Counted from the first letter of the stretch, positions 36,199-46,428 are shown. The stretch is 64,000 nucleotides of DNA from Thalassobacterium maritimum (GCF_031127805.1 NZ_JARXHW010000010.1:43952-107951); one strand, 5' to 3'. The notes: generated by a model not told the origin, from the sequence alone. Made by a program: numbers and translations.

Positions 36199-36750
36199 AT
36201 GCCTACAACAATAATCATGCCGAGAGTCCTGCCGTGGCTGTCGGCTTTCATTCTGCTGCTGAACATGGCTTCAGCCTCGCATGAAAGGGCGATCATTGAG
36301 GAAAACGATGGCAAAGCACTATTAATTTATAACATTGCCAAATTTTCGGTCTGGCCAGCGGGCTCAGAGCCAGAAGGCGCACCATTTACATTTAGCTTAT
36401 GGGAAGATGCCCCACTCTTTGCAGCATTTCATAATATTGAGGGCCTAAAGGCACAAGGCCACGAGGTCTTAATCAACTACCATACGCAAGATAGCTTTCC
36501 AGCAGACTGCAAAGTGCTCGTCATCCCCAAGCATCAACTACAAAAATTCATTGCGAGCAAAAACGAGCTCAAGAGCAGACCGATACTAACCGTCACCACG
36601 GACATGAGTGTTTTCGACGCAGGAGCCATGGTATTGGTCGATGTGGTCGATGATCGATTGGCATTTTCCGTCAATCTACAAGCAGTCAAGGCAAGCGGTC
36701 TCGAAATCAGTGGCAATCTGTTACGTCACGCACGAAAGGTAAATTTCTAA
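36199..36750 (+). CDS. YfiR-family (DUF4154) periplasmic protein
   Basis: 183 residues with a signal peptide (about 1-27). The YfiR pattern is present: LLIYNIAKFSVWP near the start, F-S-L-W-E, IEGLKAQGHEV, CKVLVIPKH, RPILTVTTDMSVFDAGAMVLV, and the terminal FSVNLQAVKASGLEISGNLL. In Pseudomonas YfiR binds the CHASE8 region of the YfiN cyclase and holds it inactive. Here the next gene is a CHASE8-like hybrid kinase, so YfiR probably controls that kinase. It starts 4 bases after the barrel gene. Confidence 0.88.
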   Translation: MPTTIIMPRVLPWLSAFILLLNMASASHERAIIEENDGKALLIYNIAKFSVWPAGSEPEGAPFTFSLWEDAPLFAAFHNIEGLKAQGHEVLINYHTQDSFPADCKVLVIPKHQLQKFIASKNELKSRPILTVTTDMSVFDAGAMVLVDVVDDRLAFSVNLQAVKASGLEISGNLLRHARKVNF

Positions 36751-36756
36751 TCGCTC

Positions 36757-38796
36757 ATGCATAATCGCTTCGCACAACTACCCGTTCGCAACAAGCTCAC
36801 ATGCATCATTACCTGCGCGGCCCTCTTAGCTGTGACGCTCAGCGGCATGATCACGATCATCACACAAGCTCGGATCGCGCACAACGGACTACAACGCGAA
36901 ATCGAATCCACCACCGATTTACTTGCGTCCAATGTAGCGGCATCACTTTTCTTTGACTCGAAGTCGGAAGCAGAAAAAACGCTATCATCCTTACGCTTTA
37001 AAAAACACGTAGAAGCCGCGATATTGCACACACTGGAAGGCAAACCATTTGCTACATATAGCTCACCAGATAATCACCACGCACACACAGAATTGCCCAC
37101 GCCGGAGGAGTGCAGCACTTTGACTCCCTGCCTAGCAGTCGAACGAGATGTCAGCGTAGACGGAGATGTGATAGGTCGCGTTACAGTTATATCCTCTAAA
37201 AAGCCAGTTGTATCCGCCATACTCAGCTCCGCGGTCACAGCATTTCTAGCGATCCTACTTAGCACCACACTTGCCATCAAATTGGCACACGGATACTTGC
37301 GCCGCGTCTCCGCCCCGGTCGAAGAACTCGCCAAAATTGCCGATCAAGTTTCTCTAACTGAAAACTACAGTTTACGTTCACAGCACAATAGTAAAGATGA
37401 ACTAGGCCAGCTATCGCGCGCATTCAACCACATGCTAGCTCGTATCCAACAATCCGATACTCGCCTAAGGCAAGCGACCGAGGAACTCTCCAAGCGTGTC
37501 GGGGAGCTTCACATCGAAAAAGAAGAACGAGCTCTCGCCCAAGAACGAGAGAAACGTATGCAGGACCGCCTCGCGGAGGCCCAACGACTCAAATCTCAAA
37601 GTTTGCAAGATGCCAAAGAAGCCGCCGAACAAGCAAATCGTATAAAATCCGAATTTCTCGCATCGATGAGTCATGAAATTCGGACTCCTATGAATGGAGT
37701 CATCGGATACGCATCTTTACTCAGAGACAGTGAGCTAGACGAAGAGCAACAAGAGTTCATCGACATCATCCACGACAGCGGAAACACCCTGTTGCGATTG
37801 CTAGACGACATACTCGACTTTTCAAAAATTGAGGCCGGTCGATTAGAAACCCAAAGGCAGAGCTTTGACCTGCGCACACTGGTAAAGGATGTGACTCTAT
37901 TATTTCAAGAGCCTCTAAAAAATAAAGATGTCGAGCTACTCACAAACATCGAAGCAGCCGTCCCCACATTGATCGATTCAGACCCGCACCGCATTAGACA
38001 AATCTTCATCAACCTCGTCGGGAATGCCATCAAGTTCACACCAAAAGGCTCTATAGAAATCCGTATTGGATATGCTAATTTCAACCATCAATCAGATCCA
38101 CACGAATACGCGGGCGCCATAGATTGCTCCGTCGCAGACACCGGCATCGGGATATCTACAGACGATCAGCAACGCTTATTTGACGTATTCACACAAGTGG
38201 ATTCATCAGCTACGAGGAAGTATGAAGGCGTAGGTCTCGGCCTAGCGATAAGCAAACGGCTGTGCGAGATACTCGGCGGCTCCATCAAATTGCACAGTGA
38301 GTTGGGAGTCGGCTCCACCTTTCACTTTTCGATCCCAGTTCACCCGGCTGCAGAGCTAAAAGAACTAATTTCCACTGCACCAACAACTGCGTCAGGCGCG
38401 CCTTTAAAGAAAGGCGGATGGAACATGTTAGTTGTCGAAGATCATCCCGTAAATGCTAAGCTACTCGCCGCACTTCTAGAAAAAGCAGGCTATGCCTGTG
38501 ACATCGCTTACAACGCGACTGAGTGCATCGAAAAGATGGACGAGCTGCACTACGACATAGTTTTTATGGATATCAATATGCCTGGCATGGACGGATTCGA
38601 GCTGACGGCTCACATTCGCGAACAAGAAGCCAACTTTGATAGCACACAGCGCACCCAAATCATCGCAGTCACCGCTTGGGCGATGAAAGGAATGAAGGAA
38701 CGTTGCTTAGAAGCCGGCATGAATGGCTACTTATCCAAACCGGTCATTTTCGAAGAACTAACGGCGACCGTAGAAGATCTGTCTCCCCGCAGATAG
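36757..38796 (+). CDS. Hybrid sensor histidine kinase with CHASE8-like sensor, HAMP and receiver
   Basis: 679 residues. Layout: membrane helix (about 15-37); periplasmic CHASE8-like domain (40-150) with LLASNVAASLFFDSKSEAE; second helix (150-175); HAMP (177-230); coiled coil (230-298); HisKA with H306 in FLASMSHEIRTPMNG; HATPase with NLVGNAIKF, ADTGIGIS and GVGLGLAISK; and a receiver (555-675) with D605 in FMDINMPGMDG and K661. No output domain or Hpt is fused, so phosphate must pass to a separate Hpt protein. It follows yfiR by 6 bases. Barrel, YfiR and kinase form one operon-like signalling unit. Confidence 0.93.
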   Translation: MHNRFAQLPVRNKLTCIITCAALLAVTLSGMITIITQARIAHNGLQREIESTTDLLASNVAASLFFDSKSEAEKTLSSLRFKKHVEAAILHTLEGKPFATYSSPDNHHAHTELPTPEECSTLTPCLAVERDVSVDGDVIGRVTVISSKKPVVSAILSSAVTAFLAILLSTTLAIKLAHGYLRRVSAPVEELAKIADQVSLTENYSLRSQHNSKDELGQLSRAFNHMLARIQQSDTRLRQATEELSKRVGELHIEKEERALAQEREKRMQDRLAEAQRLKSQSLQDAKEAAEQANRIKSEFLASMSHEIRTPMNGVIGYASLLRDSELDEEQQEFIDIIHDSGNTLLRLLDDILDFSKIEAGRLETQRQSFDLRTLVKDVTLLFQEPLKNKDVELLTNIEAAVPTLIDSDPHRIRQIFINLVGNAIKFTPKGSIEIRIGYANFNHQSDPHEYAGAIDCSVADTGIGISTDDQQRLFDVFTQVDSSATRKYEGVGLGLAISKRLCEILGGSIKLHSELGVGSTFHFSIPVHPAAELKELISTAPTTASGAPLKKGGWNMLVVEDHPVNAKLLAALLEKAGYACDIAYNATECIEKMDELHYDIVFMDINMPGMDGFELTAHIREQEANFDSTQRTQIIAVTAWAMKGMKERCLEAGMNGYLSKPVIFEELTATVEDLSPRR

Positions 38797-38893
38797 ACTT
38801 AGAAGCGCAGCTTAGACGATTCGGATAGCGAATAAGCTTTTCTCAGCGCACGCATCTGACAATGTGCTTGGTTTCCCAGTTATAAAATCCCCC

Positions 38894-40597
38894 ATGACTC
38901 AGCAAACTGATATCCTTGCGCAATTTCGCACCATTTTGGGCGCGAGCAATCTCTACACCGGCGAAAAGAAGACGGCCTATTATCGCTCAGGCTTTCGCTC
39001 TGGCATCGGCGGCGCACTCGCGGTCGCCTTTCCTCAAACTTTGCTACAACAATGGCAAGTGCTACAAGTCTGCGTCGACAACGGCTGCGCAATTATCATG
39101 CAAGGCGCCAAGACTGGCCTTACTGAAGGCTCCTGCCCCAGCGGCGATGACTACGGGCGCCCAGTCGTCATTATCAACACCTCGCGGCTCAAGAAACTCA
39201 TCCTTCTCGCCGGCGGCAAGCAGGCACTCGCCTTTCCGGGCACCACCTTACACGAGCTGGAAAACCAACTGGCACCGCTCCAACGCGCACCGCACTCCGT
39301 GATCGGATCCACCACCATTGGCGCCACTATCGTGGGTGGCATCGCCAATAATGCCGGCGGCGCGCTCTGCAAGCGTGGCTCCTCCTACACCACGCTCTCG
39401 CTCTTCGCCCAAGTAAACGCCGACGGCAAACTCTGCTTGGTCAATAAGCTAGGTATCAAGGGCCTAGGCGACACTCCGGAAGAGATTTTCGAACGGCTGG
39501 AAAGCGGGCGGATCGACGATGCCGACTTAGAAGCGTGGGATGCCCCGGCCTCCGACCGCGAATACGCCGACCGCATTCGCGACCTCGAGACCGATGCGCC
39601 CAACCGCTACAACGCAGACCCGAAACGACTCTGCGATGTGAGCGGCAGCGCGGGCAAGGTCGCGGCCTTTGCCGTGCGTGTCGACACCTACCCGCTGCCC
39701 AAGAAAAAACAGGTATTCTTCCTCGGCAGTAATAACCCGAACGACTTCAGCGCACTGCGCACACATATTCTCGGGCAATTCAAAGAACTGCCCGAGATGT
39801 GCGAATATATGAACCGAGACATCTTTACCGTGGCCGAGCGCTACGGCAAAGATGTCTTTCTATCCATCAAATACATCGGCACCCGTCGCTTACCAGCGGC
39901 CTACGCCCTCAAATCGGCGGTCGAATACCGACTCAACAAACTCAGTTTCTTACCAAAGTTCCTGCCCGACCTCAGCCTGTATCACGCCAGCCGTCTATTT
40001 CCGCAGCACTTACCCCAGCGCCTACTCGAATACCGCGACCGCTTTAAATACTACCTGATCCTCAGCATGTCGGACGATGGGATCGAAGAAGCACGCCGCT
40101 ATCTAAGCGAGCAATGGAGCCAGCGCGAGGGCGTGGACTTCTTCGAATGCACGCCCAAAGAACAAGAGGCCGCCATGCTGCATCGCTTCGCCGCAGCCGG
40201 CGCTGCAATACGCTATCAAAACGTGCACCAAAAACAAACCGAAGAAGTACTGGCACTCGACGTCGCACTGCTGGGCAATGACCCTGATTGGGTCGAAACG
40301 CTCCCGCCCGAAGTGAGCGAGCACTTGGACCTCTCACTTGATTATGGGCATTTCATGTGTCACGTATTCCACCGTGACTATATTTTCAAAAAAGGCACCG
40401 ACCTCAAAGCAATGAAAGCGCTGCTACTAGAACGCCTCGACGCGAAAGGCGCAAAATATCCTGCCGAACACAATGTCGGGCATCTCTACCAAGCCGAACC
40501 GCAACTCAAGGCATTCTACGAACAGCTGGATCCAACCAATACTTTCAATCCTGGCATCGGAAAAAGTAGTAAACGCCCACGTAGTATCATTACTTGA
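38894..40597 (+). CDS. dld: Quinone-dependent D-lactate dehydrogenase
   Basis: 567 residues, matching the E. coli Dld layout: N-terminal FAD (PCMH) domain with MQGAKTGLTEGSCPSG and IGSTTIGATIVGGIANNAGG, then the cap and membrane-binding region rich in Lys/Arg, and the C-terminal PAEHNVGHLYQAEP...DPTNTFNPGIGK signature. It oxidises D-lactate and passes electrons to quinone at the inner membrane face. The start is placed at 38894 (MTQQTDIL); ten more codons are open upstream. Confidence 0.95.
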   Translation: MTQQTDILAQFRTILGASNLYTGEKKTAYYRSGFRSGIGGALAVAFPQTLLQQWQVLQVCVDNGCAIIMQGAKTGLTEGSCPSGDDYGRPVVIINTSRLKKLILLAGGKQALAFPGTTLHELENQLAPLQRAPHSVIGSTTIGATIVGGIANNAGGALCKRGSSYTTLSLFAQVNADGKLCLVNKLGIKGLGDTPEEIFERLESGRIDDADLEAWDAPASDREYADRIRDLETDAPNRYNADPKRLCDVSGSAGKVAAFAVRVDTYPLPKKKQVFFLGSNNPNDFSALRTHILGQFKELPEMCEYMNRDIFTVAERYGKDVFLSIKYIGTRRLPAAYALKSAVEYRLNKLSFLPKFLPDLSLYHASRLFPQHLPQRLLEYRDRFKYYLILSMSDDGIEEARRYLSEQWSQREGVDFFECTPKEQEAAMLHRFAAAGAAIRYQNVHQKQTEEVLALDVALLGNDPDWVETLPPEVSEHLDLSLDYGHFMCHVFHRDYIFKKGTDLKAMKALLLERLDAKGAKYPAEHNVGHLYQAEPQLKAFYEQLDPTNTFNPGIGKSSKRPRSIIT

Positions 40598-40654
40598 CCT
40601 CCGGCCGCGACGACCGCGATGCTGGCAAAAAAGGCTCCAAAGATACACCGACCG

Positions 40655-42391
40655 ATGTATTCACTCCGCTCATACCAACAAGAAGCAGTCGATCGTACAC
40701 TCCAGTATTTCAGGAGACGCCGCAACCCAGCAGTGATTGTTTTGCCGACCGGTGCTGGCAAGAGCCTGGTCATCGCGGAACTCGCAAAGATTGCTAAAGG
40801 CCGTGTCTTGGTGCTCGCCCACGTCAAAGAACTGGTCGAGCAAAACCATCTTAAATACGAAAGCTATGGCCTCAAAGCGGGCATCTACTCGGCGGGGCTC
40901 AACCAAAAAGATCACGTAAACAAGGTAATCTTTGGCAGCATTCAATCGGTCGCCAAAGCGCGCGAATCCTTCTTTAGTGATTTCACACTGGTTGTGATCG
41001 ATGAATGTCACCGCATTGGACTGGAGCCGGAAAGTCAGTATGCCAAAGTTATCAAACAACTCAAATTGAACAACCCGCGCATTTGTATCCTCGGCCTGAC
41101 GGCCACGCCCTATCGCTTAGGGCTCGGCTGGATTTATAACTACGCACTGCGCGGCGAATTAAAAACTAAAGAGCCGCGCTTTTTCAAACACTGCATTTAC
41201 GACCTGCCGCTGGAGTATATGATCCGGAATCGATATCTGACGCCACCGGTCAAAGTCGACATCCCCGTCACCAGCTATGATTTCTCTGAGCTCAGCCAAG
41301 GCGGCCAAGCCTTCACCATGGCGCAAGTGGAAGAAGTGCTGCATCAACAGCGACGCCTCACGCCCCTGATCATTAAGAACATCATCGACATTACCGAGCG
41401 CGACCAGCGAGAGGGCGTCATGATATTCAGCTCCACCGTGAAACACGCGCAAGAAATCATGGACCACCTGCCGGCCGGTCAGGCGCGACTCGTCATCGGT
41501 TCCACCGAACTGAGCGAGCGCGACCAAATCGTAAATGATTTTAAACAGCGTGCCTTCAAATATTTGGTCAACGTATCCGTATTGACCACTGGCTTCGACG
41601 CCGCACACGTGGATGTGATCGCGATCCTGCGTCCCACTGAATCCATTAGTTTGTACCAACAAATCATAGGTCGTGGTCTGCGGCTAGATACTGGCAAAAA
41701 GGACTGCTTGGTATTAGATTATACTGGAATGGGACATAGCATTTTTAGCCCAGAGGTGGGCGAGAAAAAGACAGAATCCGAATCGGTTCCGGTGCAAGTG
41801 CCCTGCCCTGAATGCGGCTTCGTCAATGATTTCTGGGGTATCGTCGATGAGGCTGGCAATCTGATCGAGCATTTCGGCCGCATATGCCGCGGCGGTCAAG
41901 TCAACCCCCAGACCTATGTATTCACCCCCTGCGGTTATCGCTTCCGCTTTAAAATTTGTGAGCAATGCGGCGCTCAAAATGATATCACTGCGCGCGACTG
42001 CCCGCACTGCGGCAACGTGCTGATCGACCCCGATGTAAAACTCAAACAAGCCCGCCTCTCCAAAGACGCCCACGTGCTGACACCTGACTCGATTGAGATG
42101 CTGGAGCGAGTCGACAAAAAAGGAACTCCCTATTTGCAAGTAAAGTATTACGATTACGACGCACAGTTTCTATCGGAGATGCACTACCTCAATAATTCGA
42201 TCAGCCAGAAAAAGTTCACGATCAACTTCCTAAGGTCACACCTGCGAAGGCCCGAACAGCCCGTACAGATACGCTCTGTTGAGGAAGCGATCCAATTACA
42301 GCCGCAGTTGCGCATGCCGGCATTTGTGATCGCTCGCAAGCAAGGCAAGTTCTGGAAGATTACCGAAAAAATATTTAGCGAAGAGCTGTAA
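40655..42391 (+). CDS. radD: RadD-type superfamily 2 helicase
   Basis: 578 residues closely following E. coli RadD (YejH): LRSYQQEAVDRTLQYFRRR, Walker A PTGAGKS (31-37), DECH box, LTATPYRLG, and the helicase-C block ILRPTESISLYQQIIGRGLR. The C-terminal part holds zinc-finger cysteines (CPECGF, CEQCGAQND, CPHCGNV). RadD acts in double-strand-break and recombination repair with RecA/SSB. The start is 40655 (MYSLRSYQQ); 12 more codons are open upstream. It converges on the SNF2 gene across a tandem repeat. Confidence 0.93.
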   Translation: MYSLRSYQQEAVDRTLQYFRRRRNPAVIVLPTGAGKSLVIAELAKIAKGRVLVLAHVKELVEQNHLKYESYGLKAGIYSAGLNQKDHVNKVIFGSIQSVAKARESFFSDFTLVVIDECHRIGLEPESQYAKVIKQLKLNNPRICILGLTATPYRLGLGWIYNYALRGELKTKEPRFFKHCIYDLPLEYMIRNRYLTPPVKVDIPVTSYDFSELSQGGQAFTMAQVEEVLHQQRRLTPLIIKNIIDITERDQREGVMIFSSTVKHAQEIMDHLPAGQARLVIGSTELSERDQIVNDFKQRAFKYLVNVSVLTTGFDAAHVDVIAILRPTESISLYQQIIGRGLRLDTGKKDCLVLDYTGMGHSIFSPEVGEKKTESESVPVQVPCPECGFVNDFWGIVDEAGNLIEHFGRICRGGQVNPQTYVFTPCGYRFRFKICEQCGAQNDITARDCPHCGNVLIDPDVKLKQARLSKDAHVLTPDSIEMLERVDKKGTPYLQVKYYDYDAQFLSEMHYLNNSISQKKFTINFLRSHLRRPEQPVQIRSVEEAIQLQPQLRMPAFVIARKQGKFWKITEKIFSEEL

Positions 42392-42402
42392 TGATGCCCC
42401 CC

Positions 42403-42498
42403 CGGTTCGAAGAACCGAGGATACAGAGAGCTACGCACCCCGGTTCGAAGAACCGAGGATACAGAGAGCTACGCACCCTGGTTCGAAGAACCGAGGAT
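42403..42498. repeat. 38-bp tandem repeat (2.5 copies) carrying a CGGTTC-GAA-GAACCG hairpin
   Basis: Units begin at 42404, 42442 and 42480 (the last is partial) and differ by one base where visible. Each has the perfect 6-3-6 inverted repeat CGGTTC GAA GAACCG followed by AGGATACAGAGAGCTACGCACC (split between hairpin and spacer). The array fills the convergent gap between radD (stop 42391) and the SNF2 gene (stop 42510). It may end transcription from both sides, but has no T tracts. Confidence 0.9.
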
Positions 42499-42509
42499 GC
42501 GGCCACCCT

Positions 42510-45500
42510 CTACTTCAAGAGGTTCTTAATGTCGTCGAGGTTCACCTTGGCATTCGCCGCTTTACTCTCATCGAAGAGTTCTTGCAAGATCTCGGCCTTC
42601 TTCGCCTGCAGCTCCAGCACCTTTTCCTCCACGGTGTTGGCAGCGATCAGCTTGATACTGGTCACCACCTTGGTTTGCCCGATACGGTGGGCCCGGTCGG
42701 TGGCTTGGGCTTCGGCGGCGGGATTCCACCATGGGTCATAGTGCACGACGGTGTCGGCTCCCGTGAGGTTGAGACCGGTGCCGCCGGCTTTCAGTGAGAT
42801 CAAAAATACGGGAATGCTTTCGTCCTCGTTAAACTGATCACAGATAGCGAGGCGATTCTTAGTCTTACCATCGAGGTAGCAAAATTTGTGGCCTTTCTGC
42901 TCTAAATGCTCGGCCAGCAGTTGCAGCGCGGTCACGAAGCTGGAAAAGACTAGAATGCGGCTACCGGCGTCGAGACACTCATCCAGCACTTCGTCGAAGG
43001 CCGCCAGTTTGGCCGAGTCTTTGGCTGGAAATTCTTCGTCTAGGATGCGTGGGTCCACACAGGCCTGACGCAGACGTAGTAACTCGGTGAAGGCGGCAAA
43101 TTGCACACGGCCGGCGTTGGCACCGGACATTTCCAAATTAAAGATGTCGCGACGGGTTTTCTCCAAGGTGTCTTGGTAAAAGCGTTGTTGCTTATTGCCG
43201 AGCTCACAGAAGAAGGTCTTCTCGATCTTATCGGGCAGCTCAGGCGCCACTTCTTTTTTGGTGCGGCGCAGGATGTAAGCGGCAGCGCGCTCGGCTTGGC
43301 GTTTGTTGTGCCATGCCTTATCGTCCTGCGACATCTTGCCGGCAGGCTTTTGCAGATAGCCTGGCATGAGAAAGCTAAAGAGCGAGAGCAGATCATCGAG
43401 GGAGTTTTCCACGGGAGTGCCCGTCAGCAAAAAGCGCCCATCGGCATGCAAACTGGTCAACGTCTTGGCGTTTTGGCTGCGACGGTTTTTAATGTGCTGC
43501 GCTTCATCACCAATCACCACACACCAGTCCATCGTGCCGAGCAGTTCGGCATCTTGGCGCAAGGTACCGTAGGAAGTGATGATCAGGTCATATTCCTCCA
43601 GCACCACGGGCTCTTTGGCGCGCTTGGGGCCATGGTGCTTGTGTGTCTTCAGGTTGGGGGTAAAACGCGCGGTTTCACGCAGCCAGTTCTCAACCAAACT
43701 GGCCGGACAAACCACCAACGCAGGCCGCTTGGCGGCGGGCTTGCCCCCCGACGGCCCCGAGCCTTGCGTGACAATACACTCAATCAATGCGAGTGCCTGC
43801 AAAGTTTTCCCCAAGCCCATTTCGTCGGCGAGAATGCCGCCCAACTGGTGCCGGTAGAGGTGCCAGAACCAGGCCACCCCGATGCGTTGATAGGTGCGCA
43901 AAATAGCATCAAATCCGGGCCGGATGGGCGCAGCCTCCAAAGCACCGACTTCCTTGAGTGCGCGACTGCGCGACTGCCAAGCTTGCGGCGGCTGCCAGCC
44001 TTCGCAAAGTTCGTCCAACAAGTCTTCGACATCGATCAAGTCTTGCGTTTCGAGGCGCTTAGAAAAAGTGGGCGTAAAGGGACGGTCGGCCTGGCCACTG
44101 ACAGAGCGTTCGAGTTGATGCAATTGCTCAACCGACGTACGGTCGAGCAAAGTAATCGCGCCGCCCTCGGCTTCGACGTAGTTTTTGCCACTCGCCAAAG
44201 CGCGCCGCAGCTCCATCTCGTCCGTGCTCTGACTGAGACTCACCTCAAGGGCGAATTTACCGCCGTCTTCTTTAGCTTCCACCCGTAAGGCTGACACTTC
44301 GACGGCCTGCAACTTGGACTTAAAATTATCGGTAAACTCTGCCTGCCAGTCGCGCTCCAGCGCTTTCCAATGGCCTGCCAGAAAGTTGAGCACCTTATGG
44401 CGATCGCGCAGCCACCACTTGCGATTGCTGGGTTCGAGCATAAAGCCTTCGGCCTTCAACAGCGTGCGCAAGGGCTGCACCGAGGCGGTATCGCCAGATG
44501 GCAGACGGATCGCGAGATAATGCGGCGAGCCATCGACCACCACGCTCTTGTGAGAAAAATTCTCCATCGAGGCGGCAGCTTCACTGGCGACGGGATAGTC
44601 GGCCTTGCGGGCCTGCCATAGCTTCGCCCCCTTCGACTCTGCAATCCGGCGCAGATTGGGCTTGGACTTTTCGCGTAGGCTTATGTTGGCAGGAAAGCTG
44701 CGCTTTTTCACTGGCTCGGGCTTCGGGTCGAGCGTCACTGGCTCCGGTTCGGGCTGCTCGGGCTTGGCTAGCTCGGGTTCACCTAAAAATTCATGCACCC
44801 CGGGCAATGTGCCCCCCACCCAATCAATGGGCGCGTTGGGCTTCTTGACCCAATACACAATCGACTCTCCCCGCACAGCATCCAGCAGCTGACGCAGTTG
44901 TGCCCCCGTAAGCTGTAACAAACTCGAGAGCTTGCCACCACACCACGACTCTACCAGCTTGAGCACCGCGACCTGCTGCGGCGCCACCTTATACTTTTGA
45001 CGCGGGTTGAGCTTATTTAGCGGCAAGATCTCACGCCCGGCGGCGGCATCCAGCTTGAGCACAATTGCGCCACGCCCAGCCGCCTCTTCCAAGTTCGGCG
45101 GCAAAAAGATCAACACACGCAATAGCAATCCATCCGCCCCCAGCTTGATAGAACGCACGCGGGGCAATTTAGGCGCTTTCTCCGGAGCCGGCGCGGGCTT
45201 AGGCTCGGGGGTCGCCGCCAAAGCCTCGGCCACTTTGGCATGTTTCGCCTCTTCTTTGAGTGCTTGATAGTGCAGCGCTGTCGCCAGCACGTGCACGCAT
45301 ACTTTACGCCGACGCCCATCCAGACAAGAGCAACTGCTCTCGGCAAATACCGTCGAACGCAAATTGAGCTCGGGGGTATAGACCGCATCGCCCCCATCGA
45401 CTAGCCCTTTTAATACAGGACTCTCCCATTCGGCCGATTCGACAGCATGCGCTTCAAAGAGCTTTTCTGCCTGGCGAAAAAGAATACCACCCCCCAATTC

Positions 45501-45551
45501 AATCAGGAAGTTACGGTCAAAAGTTGGTGCGGGTTTTGAGGGAAGTGCCAT
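42510..45551 (-). CDS. SNF2-family helicase with N-terminal SWIM zinc finger
   Basis: 1013 residues from ATG 45551 (MALPSKPAPTF); an ATG at 45590 would add 13. The SWIM motif is SSCSCLDGRRRKVCVHVLAT (CxC...CxH). A proline/glutamate-rich linker follows, then a helical bacterial SNF2-associated region. The helicase has LADEMGLGKTLQALALIE (motif I), VIGDEAQHIKNR (DEAQ box), FLLTGTPVENS, and motifs V-VI in LISLKAGGTGLNLTGAD and ATDRAHRIGQTK. Bacterial SWIM-SNF2 proteins (HepA/RapA relatives) remodel nucleoprotein or RNA polymerase complexes; the precise role is unknown. Its neighbour radD is also a repair helicase. Confidence 0.93.
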   Translation of the reverse strand: MALPSKPAPTFDRNFLIELGGGILFRQAEKLFEAHAVESAEWESPVLKGLVDGGDAVYTPELNLRSTVFAESSCSCLDGRRRKVCVHVLATALHYQALKEEAKHAKVAEALAATPEPKPAPAPEKAPKLPRVRSIKLGADGLLLRVLIFLPPNLEEAAGRGAIVLKLDAAAGREILPLNKLNPRQKYKVAPQQVAVLKLVESWCGGKLSSLLQLTGAQLRQLLDAVRGESIVYWVKKPNAPIDWVGGTLPGVHEFLGEPELAKPEQPEPEPVTLDPKPEPVKKRSFPANISLREKSKPNLRRIAESKGAKLWQARKADYPVASEAAASMENFSHKSVVVDGSPHYLAIRLPSGDTASVQPLRTLLKAEGFMLEPSNRKWWLRDRHKVLNFLAGHWKALERDWQAEFTDNFKSKLQAVEVSALRVEAKEDGGKFALEVSLSQSTDEMELRRALASGKNYVEAEGGAITLLDRTSVEQLHQLERSVSGQADRPFTPTFSKRLETQDLIDVEDLLDELCEGWQPPQAWQSRSRALKEVGALEAAPIRPGFDAILRTYQRIGVAWFWHLYRHQLGGILADEMGLGKTLQALALIECIVTQGSGPSGGKPAAKRPALVVCPASLVENWLRETARFTPNLKTHKHHGPKRAKEPVVLEEYDLIITSYGTLRQDAELLGTMDWCVVIGDEAQHIKNRRSQNAKTLTSLHADGRFLLTGTPVENSLDDLLSLFSFLMPGYLQKPAGKMSQDDKAWHNKRQAERAAAYILRRTKKEVAPELPDKIEKTFFCELGNKQQRFYQDTLEKTRRDIFNLEMSGANAGRVQFAAFTELLRLRQACVDPRILDEEFPAKDSAKLAAFDEVLDECLDAGSRILVFSSFVTALQLLAEHLEQKGHKFCYLDGKTKNRLAICDQFNEDESIPVFLISLKAGGTGLNLTGADTVVHYDPWWNPAAEAQATDRAHRIGQTKVVTSIKLIAANTVEEKVLELQAKKAEILQELFDESKAANAKVNLDDIKNLLK

Positions 45552-45655
45552 AAACAGGGAGAATCGGACAAAATATCGGGGCCGAGGCAACCCCGCAAAA
45601 AAATTTCCTATTTCCAGAATTGCAGCCCACCATGCAATTCCTATCGATGGGGCGG

Positions 45656-46315
45656 ATGAAAACCAAGGTTGCTGTTATACTATCCGGCTGTGGCGTCTAT
45701 GACGGCGCGGAAATCCAAGAATCCGTGCTCACACTGTTGGCCCTCGCGAAGGCAGGCGCCGAAGTCAGCTGCATCGCGCCCGACATCGCACAGAGACATG
45801 TCATCGACCATGCCACTGGCGAAGAATTGGAAGACGAAGACCGCAACGTCATGACCGAGGCAGCACGCATCTCACGCGGCGAAATCCTCCCCTTTGACAA
45901 TGTACGAGCCGAAAACTTTGACGCATTTATTTATGTAGGCGGCTTCGGCGTCGCCAAAAACCTCTCCAGCTACGCCTTCGACGGCAGCGATTATGATGTC
46001 GACCCCGCTGTGATCGACCTGATCCAGAGCGCCCACGAGGCAGGCAAAGCGCAGGGCTTCATGTGTATCGCCCCCGTTCTGGCAGCACGCGCCCTGGGTG
46101 CGCAACACGTGCAATTGACCATCGGAAACGACTCAGATGCAGCCACCGCCATAGAAGCTAAAGGCGCCCGCCACCTCGCCTGCAAGGTCGACTCCATCGT
46201 AGTGGACGAGGCAAATCGCGTAGTCAGCACACCCGCATATATGCTCGCCAAATCGATTACTGAAGCCGAAGCTGGTATCAATCAACTGGTCAATGCCGTG
46301 CTTAAATTTTGCTAA
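45656..46315 (+). CDS. elbB: ElbB/ES1-type DJ-1 superfamily protein (isoprenoid biosynthesis glyoxalase)
   Basis: 219 residues: KVAVILSGCGVYDGAEIQES, the ALAKAGAEVSCIAPD strand-helix, LPFDNVRAENFDAFIYVGGFG and GFMCIAPVLAARAL match ElbB. E. coli ElbB has glyoxalase activity and is linked to isoprenoid synthesis. The start is ATG 45656, which has GGGGCGG just upstream; ATGs at 45632 and 45647 are possible. It is upstream of the rpmF-plsX-fabH genes. Confidence 0.92.
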   Translation: MKTKVAVILSGCGVYDGAEIQESVLTLLALAKAGAEVSCIAPDIAQRHVIDHATGEELEDEDRNVMTEAARISRGEILPFDNVRAENFDAFIYVGGFGVAKNLSSYAFDGSDYDVDPAVIDLIQSAHEAGKAQGFMCIAPVLAARALGAQHVQLTIGNDSDAATAIEAKGARHLACKVDSIVVDEANRVVSTPAYMLAKSITEAEAGINQLVNAVLKFC

Positions 46316-46428
46316 TAGCGCGCAATATCCAGATTGCGAGCTTGACGGAGCGAATTTGAGGCCTTTAATCCGCGCATTCCAAAGCAGCCTAGCTCTGTAA
46401 AACACATTTAATCTAAGAAACAAATCCC

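Noticed and set aside
43101..44288. 395-codon open frame on the plus strand
   Set aside because: Antisense to the SNF2 helicase core; a by-product of codon bias.
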